Assembly (NCBI RefSeq): GCF_000021485.1
Contig: NC_011761.1
Location: forward strand, 2,076,001 to 2,140,000
Direction of reading: 5' to 3'
Length of the DNA stretch: 64,000 bases
Origin: Acidithiobacillus ferrooxidans ATCC 23270
GTDB taxonomy: Bacteria; Pseudomonadota; Gammaproteobacteria; Acidithiobacillales; Acidithiobacillaceae
This document shows positions 54,149 through 62,527 of this stretch, piece by piece. The notes under the pieces are model-generated. The model was given only the letters and a program-made list of their open reading frames with translations. It did no database searches and had not been told where the DNA came from. The translations under genes and the position numbers were made by a program. Numbering within the stretch: position 1 is the first letter of the stretch; each line of letters starts with the position of its first letter.

Positions 54149-54176
54149 ATTCTACGCTGCGGAGCTTACAGGACAA
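54149..54176 (-). promoter_or_regulatory. putative promoter of the defence operon
   Basis: On the minus strand TTGTCC (54171-54176) and TAGAAT (54149-54154) are separated by 16 bases, and the -10 box lies 27 bases upstream of the hsdR start. It is the only convincing promoter found for the ten-frame operon. The other 240 bases up to ubiD contain no gene. Confidence 0.5.
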
Positions 54177-54413
54177 AATTTTGCCCCATTCCAGGTAAGA
54201 TGTTAGCCGATCATCGTCTGTACCGCTGCCGGAATGGCCTTTTGCGGGTGTTTTTCTTCTTCACCCATAAGGTGAGCCCCCATTGTCTGGGTAAACCTAA
54301 TCCTATCAGATGGATAATGTCATTTCAGCAGAGGTAACTGCCGAATTTAGGATAATGATTAAGAATAACCCCATATGAGTATTTAAGGAACCCCGCACCC
54401 CTTCGATGCGCAT

Positions 54414-55886
54414 TTAGAACAGCGGCCGATCCAGCGCCAGCAACAGGTCATCCACTCGTTGGCGCACCACGGCGGTCATCTGGATGGGGCGGCCCCATTC
54501 CCGGGCAGTCTCTCCGGGCAGTTTATTGGTGGCGTCCATACCCACTTTACCACCAAGTCCGGCAACCGGCGAAGCAAAGTCGAGATAATCGATGGGTGTA
54601 TTTTCGACGGGGGTAATGTCGCGCACCGGGTCCATCCGGGTGGTCATCGCCCAGATCACATCTTCCCAACGGCGCACATCGATGTCTTCGTCCACCACGA
54701 TGATAAACTTGGTGTACATGAACTGTCGCAAAAAGCCCCAGATACCGAACATGACTCTTTTTGCATGACCGGGGTAACCCTTGCGGATACTGACAACGGC
54801 CAGACGGTAGGAACAGCCCTCCGGCGGCAGATAAAAATCCACGATTTCCGGGAATTGTTTCTGCAGCAGGGGCACGAAGACTTCGTTGAGGGCCGCACCC
54901 AGTATGGCCGGTTCATCGGGGGGCCGGCCGGTGTAGGTGCTGTGGTAAACAGGATTTTCGCGGTGGCTGATGGTTTCCACGGTGAATACCGGAAAACGCT
55001 CGGCCTCATTGTAGTAGCCGGTGTGGTCTCCAAAAGGACCTTCCACCGCCATGTCATCCGGGTAAATATGCCCTTCCAGGACGATTTCGGCGCGCGCGGG
55101 CACCTGTAGCGGAACGCTCAGGGCATTGGCGAGCTCAGTACGCCCGCCACGCAGCAGGCCGGCGAATTGGTGCTCGGAAATGGTATCGGGGATAGGAATG
55201 ACCGCCGCCAGAATGGTTGCCGGATCGGCGCCGTAGGCCACGGCAACGGGGAATGGCTCGCCCGGCTGCGCTTTCTGGAATTCACGCAGGTCCTGGGCCC
55301 CCCCCCGGTGCGCCAACCAGCGCATGATCACCCGGTTACGACCGATGACCTGTTGCCGGTAGATACCCATGTTGGCCCGCCGCTTGTGTGGCCCCTTGGT
55401 CACGGTCAGGCCCCAGGTCATGAGCGGCGCAGCGTCTTCTGGCCAGCAGGTCTGCACCGGCAGGGCGGCAAGGTCGACCTCATCTCCGCGCAGGATGATT
55501 TCCTGGCAGGGAGGGCGACTCAGGGTGGTCGGTGCCATGTACAGGATCTTGCGCAGGGTGGGCAATTTGTCCCAGAGGTCGCGCAGCCCGCGGGGCGGGT
55601 CAGGTTCCTTGAGATAGGCCAGTAACTGACCGATCTGCCGGAGATCTGCCAGGGATTCGCCCCCCATCCCCAGCGCCACGCGTTCCGTCGTCCCGAACAG
55701 GTTGCCGAGCACCGGCATGTCGTAGCCGATGGGCTGGGTAAACAGAATGGCCGGCCCTGCCGCCCGCAAGGTTCGGTCACAGATTTCCGTCATCTCCAGT
55801 TTGGGAGAGACGGGCACGCTCAGCCGGCGCAATAGATCGCGCTTTTCGAGAACGGCCAAAAAGGCGCGAAGGTCACGGTAGCTCAT
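54414..55886 (-). CDS. ubiD: 4-hydroxy-3-polyprenylbenzoate decarboxylase UbiD
   Basis: A 490-residue prenylated-flavin-dependent decarboxylase of ubiquinone synthesis. It begins [19 protein letters not shown] and has the conserved core [25 protein letters not shown] followed by [12 protein letters not shown] and [16 protein letters not shown]. The glutamates and arginine of the prFMN site lie in these segments. Length matches E. coli UbiD (497). No ubiX is visible in the window. It is the last of five genes in the same direction (tatD, tcdA, SCP2 gene, PhnD-like gene, ubiD). Confidence 0.96.
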   Translation of the reverse strand: MSYRDLRAFLAVLEKRDLLRRLSVPVSPKLEMTEICDRTLRAAGPAILFTQPIGYDMPVLGNLFGTTERVALGMGGESLADLRQIGQLLAYLKEPDPPRGLRDLWDKLPTLRKILYMAPTTLSRPPCQEIILRGDEVDLAALPVQTCWPEDAAPLMTWGLTVTKGPHKRRANMGIYRQQVIGRNRVIMRWLAHRGGAQDLREFQKAQPGEPFPVAVAYGADPATILAAVIPIPDTISEHQFAGLLRGGRTELANALSVPLQVPARAEIVLEGHIYPDDMAVEGPFGDHTGYYNEAERFPVFTVETISHRENPVYHSTYTGRPPDEPAILGAALNEVFVPLLQKQFPEIVDFYLPPEGCSYRLAVVSIRKGYPGHAKRVMFGIWGFLRQFMYTKFIIVVDEDIDVRRWEDVIWAMTTRMDPVRDITPVENTPIDYLDFASPVAGLGGKVGMDATNKLPGETAREWGRPIQMTAVVRQRVDDLLLALDRPLF

Positions 55887-55910
55887 GGATACATTGTAAC
55901 CACAGCCAGA

Positions 55911-56783
55911 TTAGTTTGTCCCGCTATCGGGATCCTCACGGGCAACGACAAAGGCACTGTCATCGATGGCCAGAGACGAAGTCGTGCGCAGATCGATGGC
56001 CTCGTGGCCGCTGATGTATTCTTCGGTAAGCATGGTCAGGCACGCCACTTCTTCGGCGCTTACCGGCACAAAACCGGAAAAACCGACATCCTGCAATAAT
56101 ACCTGCCCCCGCGTCTCCTGGTCCATTTGGCAAAGTATCCGGGTAAGCAGATCCCGCTGCGCGGATAATCGTGGGCCAACACAGAATGCATGGAACGCGA
56201 AGGCATCGTCAGAACGGTCTATGATGCGCAGATGATCACGAATCAGGCTGCTTGCACTGGTATAGACTTCGTCAAACAAAAAACCGACATCCGCCTGCCC
56301 CTGTAGTATGGCCTTGAGCACCCCCTGGTAACTGCCCGTAAAGACGAATTCCAGGCGTGCCCGGTCGATCTCCGCTTTATCCAGCAGAAACAACCCCACC
56401 ATGTGAACTAGTGTGGCGGGATGGGCGGAGGCTATGCGGATACGCGGCGACAAATCCGCAATCTCCCGTACCGGACCGACCGCTGCGGTGCATAAGTATA
56501 CTTCATCAAAATGATCCCGGGGTTTGGCGATGGGTATAAAATCCCTCTTTTGTACGTATTGCACCCAGTCGAATGGGTTGGCGTAAACCAGATCGTATTG
56601 GTTGTCGAGCACTGCGGCGCGACAGGCGTCAAAGCCGTCATACGGCTGGAAATGCATTATCTGACCCAGATGCCGCTGCAGATAGGTGTTCATCAAAAAC
56701 CATCCCGGGAGATTCTTTCCGGAGTAATTCGGATCTACCGTAAAGTTCAGGGTGGCCTCACTGGAGATTTTAGGAGACGGCAT
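55911..56783 (-). CDS. PhnD-like substrate-binding protein without signal peptide
   Basis: A 290-residue protein of the phosphate/phosphonate-binding (PhnD) fold. The lobes show the typical pattern: LNFTVDPNYSGKN at the start, DLVYANPFDWVQ at about residue 63 and FTGSYQGVLKAILQGQADVGFLFDEVY near residue 148. Family members are normally exported and feed an ABC importer, but this N-terminus (MPSPKISSEATLNF) has no signal sequence or lipobox and no permease gene is near. A cytoplasmic ligand-sensing role is therefore more likely. It follows the SCP2-domain gene after 12 bases. Confidence 0.75.
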   Translation of the reverse strand: MPSPKISSEATLNFTVDPNYSGKNLPGWFLMNTYLQRHLGQIMHFQPYDGFDACRAAVLDNQYDLVYANPFDWVQYVQKRDFIPIAKPRDHFDEVYLCTAAVGPVREIADLSPRIRIASAHPATLVHMVGLFLLDKAEIDRARLEFVFTGSYQGVLKAILQGQADVGFLFDEVYTSASSLIRDHLRIIDRSDDAFAFHAFCVGPRLSAQRDLLTRILCQMDQETRGQVLLQDVGFSGFVPVSAEEVACLTMLTEEYISGHEAIDLRTTSSLAIDDSAFVVAREDPDSGTN

Positions 56784-56795
56784 ACGTTATTATCC

Positions 56796-57242
56796 TCAGA
56801 TATCAAAATCTACCGGTATCTCACCGAGAATATTGAGGTGGATATTGAACGGCGTCATATATTTCATGGCCGTCATCATGGATCCCTTAAACTTGAGTCT
56901 TCGAGTCATCAAGGCCGATTTCCCGCTGATCTCTCCCGACAGGATCTTCTGCCAGTGGTCCATGCTTGTCCACATGATGAAGTCACGGCGCCGCCCGTCG
57001 GAAGGTCCGGCATAGATAACCTTCCCCGCCTTGCAGAACAACATGACGTGAGGGATATCAGGGCGATCTTCGATATAATACTCCCAGGTGGCATTGAAGT
57101 TTTTCAGATCTTTCTGAATTTCCGGGTGGGTATCCCATTGCTTGCCGACGAGACGAATCCACTCTGTACTCATAAATTTTGCTACCATAATCAGAGTCCC
57201 CGCGCTCAATACCTTGACCATCAAAGCATCCGATGACATCAT
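56796..57242 (-). CDS. SCP2 sterol-carrier-domain protein
   Basis: A 148-residue protein with a short hydrophobic N-terminus and an SCP2-type fold: FCKAGKVIYAGPSDGRRRDF, then TSMDHWQKILSGEISGKSAL and LKFKGSMMTAMKYM. SCP2 domains hold lipids in a hydrophobic tunnel. The ubiquinone accessory proteins UbiJ and UbiT contain such domains, and this gene lies among ubi genes. A ubiquinone-binding role is attractive but unproven. The start at 57242 has AGGA five bases upstream; the ATG three bases further in is also possible. Confidence 0.75.
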   Translation of the reverse strand: MMSSDALMVKVLSAGTLIMVAKFMSTEWIRLVGKQWDTHPEIQKDLKNFNATWEYYIEDRPDIPHVMLFCKAGKVIYAGPSDGRRRDFIMWTSMDHWQKILSGEISGKSALMTRRLKFKGSMMTAMKYMTPFNIHLNILGEIPVDFDI

Positions 57243-57298
57243 CACTTTCCTAATATTAGGAAATATGAATTTCCCGGATGACCCCTACTGATTCCTAT

Positions 57299-58045
57299 TT
57301 AGACGCCATTGGGGTTTTCGCCAGTTGCCAGCAAATGCTGGAGAACGATGCCGGACAATACTACCCCGAAGAGCGCGGGCATGAAGGAAATGGTGCCGTT
57401 GACCGTTTTTGCCCGCCCGCCCGCACTGGATACTTCCACGGGAGGGGCTTCCCGGCGCGGGGATTCATCGGAAAAGACGGTCTGCACGTCGAGGGACGCG
57501 CCATTCTTGCGCAGCAGCGCGCGCAATTCTCGGGCCAGGGGGCATTTTTCCGTCTGGTTGAGTCTTGCGACACGAACCCGGCGGGGATCGAGACGATTGC
57601 CCGCCCCCATGCTGGAAAAAACCGGTAAACCCAGAGTCTGCGCCGTCTGGATAAGAATCGCTTTGCAGGCGATGGCATCAATGCAATCCACGACCATTTC
57701 CGCACCACTGTCCGCCAGCAGGCGTGTGGCATTGTCCGCGCTGATGAACTCCTGACGGGTTTCAAGCACACAGTCGGGGAAAATATCCCGAATCCGCGCC
57801 GCCATGACCGCCACCTTGGGCTGATCCAGCGTGGAATGCAGGGCGACGATTTGCCGGTTGATATTGGAAATGCCGACCACGTCGTGGTCAATGAGCGTGA
57901 TATGCCCTATCCCGGCACGGGCAAGGTTTTCCGCGACATAACCGCCAACGCCACCGACGCCGGCAAGGAGCACGTGGCGGTCACGCAGATTCGCGACAGC
58001 GGAAGCGCCCAGGAGAATTTCGGTACGAGCAAAAGGATGGGGCAT
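57299..58045 (-). CDS. tcdA: tRNA threonylcarbamoyladenosine dehydratase TcdA
   Basis: A 248-residue E1-like enzyme that cyclises t6A37 in tRNA to ct6A. The nucleotide-binding GVGGVGGYVAENLARAG lies near residue 29, with DHDVVGISNINRQI after it, both diagnostic of ThiF/MoeB/TcdA enzymes. FSSMGAGNRLDP and the sequence up to GTISFMPALFGVVLSG are typical of TcdA. It directly follows tatD, sharing a base at the stop/start. Confidence 0.93.
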   Translation of the reverse strand: MPHPFARTEILLGASAVANLRDRHVLLAGVGGVGGYVAENLARAGIGHITLIDHDVVGISNINRQIVALHSTLDQPKVAVMAARIRDIFPDCVLETRQEFISADNATRLLADSGAEMVVDCIDAIACKAILIQTAQTLGLPVFSSMGAGNRLDPRRVRVARLNQTEKCPLARELRALLRKNGASLDVQTVFSDESPRREAPPVEVSSAGGRAKTVNGTISFMPALFGVVLSGIVLQHLLATGENPNGV

Positions 58046-58860
58046 TATGACACGTCCTGAAGATGAAATAAGCTAAGGGCATTTTGCGCGGTAATCCGGG
58101 CAATTTCCTGAACCGAAGTATGGCGCAACTGCGCTATATCAGCGATGATTTCGCGAAGATATGCGGGTTCATTGCGAGCGCCGGGATGCGCATGGGGCGG
58201 TTGCCACGGGGCATCCGTCTCTGCGAGCAGAAATTCCGCCGGCAGTGTGGCCGCTATCGCCCGCAGACGCCGGGCGCGGGGATGCGTAAGGGCACCACCG
58301 AGTCCCAATAAAAACCCCATATCCGTCAATCGCCGAGCCTGAACGGGGCTGCCTGAGAAGCTGTGCAACACCCCGCGCAACCGGGGGAAACGGCGCAAGA
58401 TCAGGATCATTTCTTCCAGGTTCTGCCGCGCATGCAGAATGACAGGCAAGCCCAGTTGCTGTGCCATGGCGAGTTGGGTCGTGAAACCGGCACGCTGGCA
58501 TGCAGCGTCAGGTGTGCCCGCGCTGGCGTCGAGTCCGATTTCCCCCAAGGCGACCGCATCGGCAAGAAAACTCGCCAGAGTCGCTTCCCATTGGCCATCC
58601 CGATCCTCCAGATAGAGGGGATGCACACCATAGGCCGGATAAAGCCCGGGCCAGCGGCGGCAGGTTTCCCTGAGCCGGCCCCAATACTTGGGAGTATAGG
58701 CAGGGAGGACCATTTTGCGGACCCCGGCCATACCCGCGCGGCACAGGACCGCATCACGATCATCGTCGAAGGCTGCGTCATCCAAGTGGCAATGACTGTC
58801 TATCAGTCCATGCATGGACAGGTCCGCGAACTTTTCGGCGCCAGCATCAGGGGAAGACAT
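58045..58860 (-). CDS. TatD-family metal-dependent DNase
   Basis: A 271-residue amidohydrolase-fold nuclease. DSHCHLDDAAFDDDRD near the N-terminus binds metal. ALGEIGLDAS carries the conserved glutamate, ILHARQN the next histidine, VLHSFSGS another, and LLAETDAPW the final aspartate. TatD enzymes degrade DNA 3'-to-5' or trim RNA and tRNA ends; the family has several paralogues and the exact one is not resolved (YcfH/YjjV possible). The start may be 58860 or the internal ATG at 58815. Confidence 0.9.
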   Translation of the reverse strand: MSSPDAGAEKFADLSMHGLIDSHCHLDDAAFDDDRDAVLCRAGMAGVRKMVLPAYTPKYWGRLRETCRRWPGLYPAYGVHPLYLEDRDGQWEATLASFLADAVALGEIGLDASAGTPDAACQRAGFTTQLAMAQQLGLPVILHARQNLEEMILILRRFPRLRGVLHSFSGSPVQARRLTDMGFLLGLGGALTHPRARRLRAIAATLPAEFLLAETDAPWQPPHAHPGARNEPAYLREIIADIAQLRHTSVQEIARITAQNALSLFHLQDVS

Positions 58861-58989
58861 TTGCCGATCTTACGGTGGCAGAACTCGGGAGTAAATGTGC
58901 CCCTTTCTGGACCAGGAAATTCAGTACTTGCTGCAAAGGGCATCTTGGTCTTAAATGGCTGGATAAAGTAGAGACCATGCAGGGGGGGA

Positions 58990-60222
58990 ATGATGCGTAC
59001 GTTGACGGCAGACCTGGCCATTCTGGGTAACGGTCCAGTGGCGCGCAGTCTGGTTCTGGCCCTGGCGGACAGCCCGCTGCGGGTGCTGATGCTGGATACC
59101 TATCCTCTTGCCCAGGCACGACCGCGGCTGACGGAGCGAACCATCGCCCTGGCCCTGGGCAGTCACCGCCTGCTCCGCCGTCTGGGGGTGGCCATGCCTC
59201 TGGCCGATGCCGCCGCTATCCGGACCGTGCAGATCACCCAACAGGGCATCAGTGGACGGGTACTCCTGGAACACAGCCTGCTGCACGCGCCGGAGCAAAG
59301 GTTGGGGGAAGTGGTCGGTCTGGAGATCCTGACTGACGCACTGGCCATGCCACTGGCAACTTGTCGCACCCTTCAGCAGGAATCGCCGGGGCCGTTGCAG
59401 GCCCTACAGTGGTTTCCGGACCGGGTCCAACTGGACTGGCCGGATTTGCGGGTAGAGGCGGCACTGACGGTGGTTGCGGATGGCGGCCATAGCGATCTCG
59501 CACGGCTGGCCGGTCTGCGGCGCATGGGCTGGGATCACAACCGCCACGCCATCATCGCCACGGTGACTCCGCAGCAGCCCCTGCCCGGCATCGCGTTCGA
59601 GCATTTTCTGGAGAGCGGACCGCTGGCTTTCCTGCCCATCGGCAAGGACCAGTTCTCCATCGTCTGGAGTCTGCGCCCTGGGGATGCCAGTCGCATCCTG
59701 GACCTCTCCGATGCAGATTTCCTGGAGGCCCTGAACCGCCAGCGGCCTTCGTCACTACCGCCACTGGTCACAACCGGTCCGCGCAGTGTCTATCCTCTGT
59801 TTTTCCAGCGGTTCTGGGCCGATCCCGGCCAGCGTCTGGCATTGGCGGGGAATGCCGCACAAACCCTGCATCCTTTGGCCGGGCAAGGCTATAACCTGGG
59901 ATTGCGGGATGTGCTGACTTTGGGCGCCCTGTTACGGGAGGCGGCTGAACGTGGTGACGACCCGGGGAGCAGGTCCCTGCTGGCCGATTACTCCCGTACC
60001 CGTCGCCGCGACCGGCTGGAGACCATTGCCTTTACCGAGACCATGAACCGTCTATTCAGCAGTCCACGTCTGCCGCTGCGCTTGGCACGGGCCGCGGCTC
60101 TGACTCTGCTGGACCAGACATCGCTGGGTAAGCGGGAACTGGCAGCGCGGCTGGCTGGCATTCATCTCCCGGTACAAAGCGCCATACCGGATCTGGTTAC
60201 GGATGGCTACCATGTCCGATAA
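58990..60222 (+). CDS. ubiH: FAD-dependent ubiquinone hydroxylase UbiH-like
   Basis: A 410-residue class A flavin monooxygenase of ubiquinone synthesis. The N-terminal dinucleotide motif is LGNGPVARSLVLAL, slightly degenerate (GxGPVA). The second FAD motif LALAGNAAQTLHPLAGQGYNLG agrees closely with UbiH. A strong ribosome-binding site (AGGGGGGG) precedes it. It overlaps the next hydroxylase gene by 20 bases and is divergent from tatD. UbiH hydroxylates C6 of the ring in E. coli; regiospecificity differs between bacteria. Confidence 0.9.
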   Translation: MMRTLTADLAILGNGPVARSLVLALADSPLRVLMLDTYPLAQARPRLTERTIALALGSHRLLRRLGVAMPLADAAAIRTVQITQQGISGRVLLEHSLLHAPEQRLGEVVGLEILTDALAMPLATCRTLQQESPGPLQALQWFPDRVQLDWPDLRVEAALTVVADGGHSDLARLAGLRRMGWDHNRHAIIATVTPQQPLPGIAFEHFLESGPLAFLPIGKDQFSIVWSLRPGDASRILDLSDADFLEALNRQRPSSLPPLVTTGPRSVYPLFFQRFWADPGQRLALAGNAAQTLHPLAGQGYNLGLRDVLTLGALLREAAERGDDPGSRSLLADYSRTRRRDRLETIAFTETMNRLFSSPRLPLRLARAAALTLLDQTSLGKRELAARLAGIHLPVQSAIPDLVTDGYHVR

Positions 60223-61399
60223 TGCTCGTTATGATCTTGTCATTTCCGGCGCCGGCATGGTCGGTGCCAGCCTGGCCCTGGCCGCCCAGCAGGCGGGCTT
60301 GCGCATCGCCGTGTTTGAAAAGCGCAGCGCTGCGGCATGTGCCGCGGCGGACCCCTTCGACCGCGCCAGCTTGATCGCCACCGGGTCCGTGCGTTTTCTG
60401 ACCAGCCTGGGTATTGATCCCGCGTTGCTCGGCAGTGCCGTGGAACGCATGCGGGTATGGGATGCGGAAGACTCCGGTGGTATTCATCTGGACGCCGAGG
60501 AAGGTGGGGAAGATCTGCTTGGGTATATTGTCGAGAATCGTCGCCTGGAGCAGGCCCTGCATACGGCGCTGAAAGAAGCCGGGCTATATATTCACTACGG
60601 GCAGGAAATCACCGGCGCTGCCCCCGATGGCAAGGCCATGTATATCACCGATGCCTCTGGAACACAGTCCCGCAGCACTCTGCTGGCCATTGCGGAGGGT
60701 CGGCAGTCGCCGTTACGCAAGGCGCTCATTCAGGCGCCGGTATTCCGGGAAAGCTATGGACAGGACGCCATCACCGCCACCGTCTGGATTGAAAAGCCTC
60801 ATCGCCACATCGCCTATCAACGATTCCTCTCCACGGGCCCGCTGGCGGTACTACCTTTCAGTGACGACGCCCAGGGACGTGCCCGCGCTTCCATCGTCTG
60901 GAGTGCCAAACAGGCCCATGCACGCCACCTGATGGCCCTGAATGATGCGCGGTTTCTGCGCGAACTGCATGAGGCGTTTGGACCGCAACTGGGGCATTTC
61001 CAGGAGATCGGACGACGCAGCAGTTATCCCCTTTCTGGCCTGCACAGCAGCCGTTATATCGGGGAGCGCAGCGTATTGCTGGGGGATACCGCCCACGGTG
61101 TTCATCCATTGGCGGGTTTGGGGGTAAATCTGGGATTTCGTGATGCGGAACAACTGATAGCGGCCATCACCACCGCCCGTCAACATCACCAGGACTGGGG
61201 CGAAACCCCCGTACTGCGCCGCTATCAAAGCGTTCGGCGGCCTGATAATCTCGTCACTGTACTGGCTTGTGGCGCCCTCAGTCACCTCTTCTCCAACCGC
61301 AGTCGCGGCCTCGCCCGACTACGCGACCTGGGGATGCTGGGAACTGGTGTCATCTCTCCGGTCAAACGTTTTCTCATCCGTCAGGCCATGGGCCTTTAA
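60203..61399 (+). CDS. FAD-dependent ubiquinone hydroxylase, UbiF/UbiI (VisC) type
   Basis: A 398-residue second flavin monooxygenase in tandem with ubiH. It has YDLVISGAGMVGASLALAA at the N-terminus and LLGDTAHGVHPLAGLGVNLGFRDAEQL as the second FAD motif, closer to the UbiF/UbiI branch. It probably hydroxylates a different ring position from its neighbour. The gene overlaps the 3' end of ubiH by 20 bases and is followed by ubiK after 11 bases. The choice between UbiF, UbiI and the broader UbiL/UbiM types is not settled. Confidence 0.85.
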   Translation: MATMSDNARYDLVISGAGMVGASLALAAQQAGLRIAVFEKRSAAACAAADPFDRASLIATGSVRFLTSLGIDPALLGSAVERMRVWDAEDSGGIHLDAEEGGEDLLGYIVENRRLEQALHTALKEAGLYIHYGQEITGAAPDGKAMYITDASGTQSRSTLLAIAEGRQSPLRKALIQAPVFRESYGQDAITATVWIEKPHRHIAYQRFLSTGPLAVLPFSDDAQGRARASIVWSAKQAHARHLMALNDARFLRELHEAFGPQLGHFQEIGRRSSYPLSGLHSSRYIGERSVLLGDTAHGVHPLAGLGVNLGFRDAEQLIAAITTARQHHQDWGETPVLRRYQSVRRPDNLVTVLACGALSHLFSNRSRGLARLRDLGMLGTGVISPVKRFLIRQAMGL

Positions 61400-61410
61400 G
61401 GAGATTGCAG

Positions 61411-61674
61411 ATGCAACACCGTATTGCCGACGATATCGCCGCCGCCATTGGCGACACCATTGCCCGACTGGGGACCGTCAAGGAAGACGTGGACAAGCAG
61501 GCACGTGCCATGCTTGCCAATGCGCTGGATCGTCTGGATCTGGTCACCCGTGACGAATTTGATGTGCAGCGGGAACTGCTCTCCCGCCTCGCCGCGCGGG
61601 TTGCCGCGCTGGAAGCTCGCCTCGACGCCCTGGCACCCAAGGCCGCTTTGGACGAAGACGCCAGCAAGGATTGA
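61411..61674 (+). CDS. ubiK: ubiquinone biosynthesis accessory factor UbiK (YqiC)
   Basis: An 87-residue BMFP-type coiled-coil protein. It has VTRDEFDVQRELLSRLAARV followed by ALEARLDAL, the conserved trimeric coiled coil. UbiK binds UbiJ and lipid and helps aerobic ubiquinone synthesis. The ATG at 61411 has AAGGAG eight bases upstream. Its position directly after the two hydroxylases supports a shared pathway. Confidence 0.9.
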   Translation: MQHRIADDIAAAIGDTIARLGTVKEDVDKQARAMLANALDRLDLVTRDEFDVQRELLSRLAARVAALEARLDALAPKAALDEDASKD

Positions 61675-61677
61675 GCC

Positions 61678-62527
61678 TTGCCGCTGGCGATAGTCCACAG
61701 CCGCGCCCTGACCGGGGTACAGGCAGCAGGCGTCGCCGTGGAATGCGATCTGGGCCCCGGCCTACCGACCTTTGCCGTTGTCGGTCTCGCTGAAACGGCG
61801 GTCAAGGAAGCCCGGGACCGGGTGCGTTCAGCCATTCAAAACAGCGGCTTCGAGTTTCCGGCACGACGGATGGTCGTCAATCTGGCCCCTGCCGACCTGC
61901 CCAAGGAAGGTGGCCGCTTCGATCTGCCCATGGCCATCGGCATTCTCGCCGCCAGCGGGCAACTTCCTGCGGCCGCACTGGAAAAGCTGGAGATGATCGG
62001 TGAATTGGCACTGGATGGGAGCCTACGTCCGGTGACAGGCACGCTCTCCAGCGCACTGGCCGCTGGACAGGCGGGACACGCCATTCTGGTGCCGCAAGGC
62101 AATGCCCGGGAAGCCGCTTTTGCCCAAAGTACGCCGGTCTTTGCCTGCGCGAACCTGGCACAGGCCGCCGCCCACCTGCGTGGTACGGATCGCCTACCTG
62201 AAGTCGTCTGCGATGCGGAAAGCCCCGAATCGGCCTTTCCGTACCTCGATCTGCGCGATGTGCGTGGTCAGGAATCGACCAAGCGGGCACTGATTGTTGC
62301 GGCGGTGGGTGGTCATCACCTACTCCTGTCGGGCCCGCCCGGCACCGGGAAAAGCATGCTGGCGGCACGACTACCCGGCCTGTTACCGCCCCTGCACCGC
62401 AGCGAGGCGCTGGAAGTAGCCGCCATCCACAGCCTTGCAAGGGAACGGTTTCGATATCCGTCAGTGGGGCAGACGTCCGTTCCGCAGCCCCCACCATAGT
62501 GCTTCTTCAGCGGCGCTGGTGGGCGGT
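61678..62527 (+). pseudogene. comM: comM (YifB, Mg-chelatase-like AAA+ ATPase), frameshifted and truncated
   Basis: The first half of comM, whose product is a helicase that aids branch migration during natural transformation. The N-terminal ChlI domain starts PLAIVHSRALTGVQAAGV. The Walker A GPPGTGKSMLAARLPGL lies near residue 219. After GQ (about 62477) a single extra A shifts the frame: the expected RPFRSPHHSASSAALVGGG is encoded in the +1 frame from 62479. At the third Gly codon (about 62527) homology to ComM ends, leaving about half the usual 500 residues. The gene uses a TTG start three bases after ubiK. The pattern is a Tn7-type insertion into comM plus an independent indel. Confidence 0.88.

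Noticed and set aside
51068-54337. A 1089-codon open frame on the plus strand opposite hsdR
   Set aside because: It is the mirror of hsdR, produced by GC-rich codon use; its protein is low-complexity (Val/Gly/Leu-rich) with no domain, and no ribosome-binding site is present.
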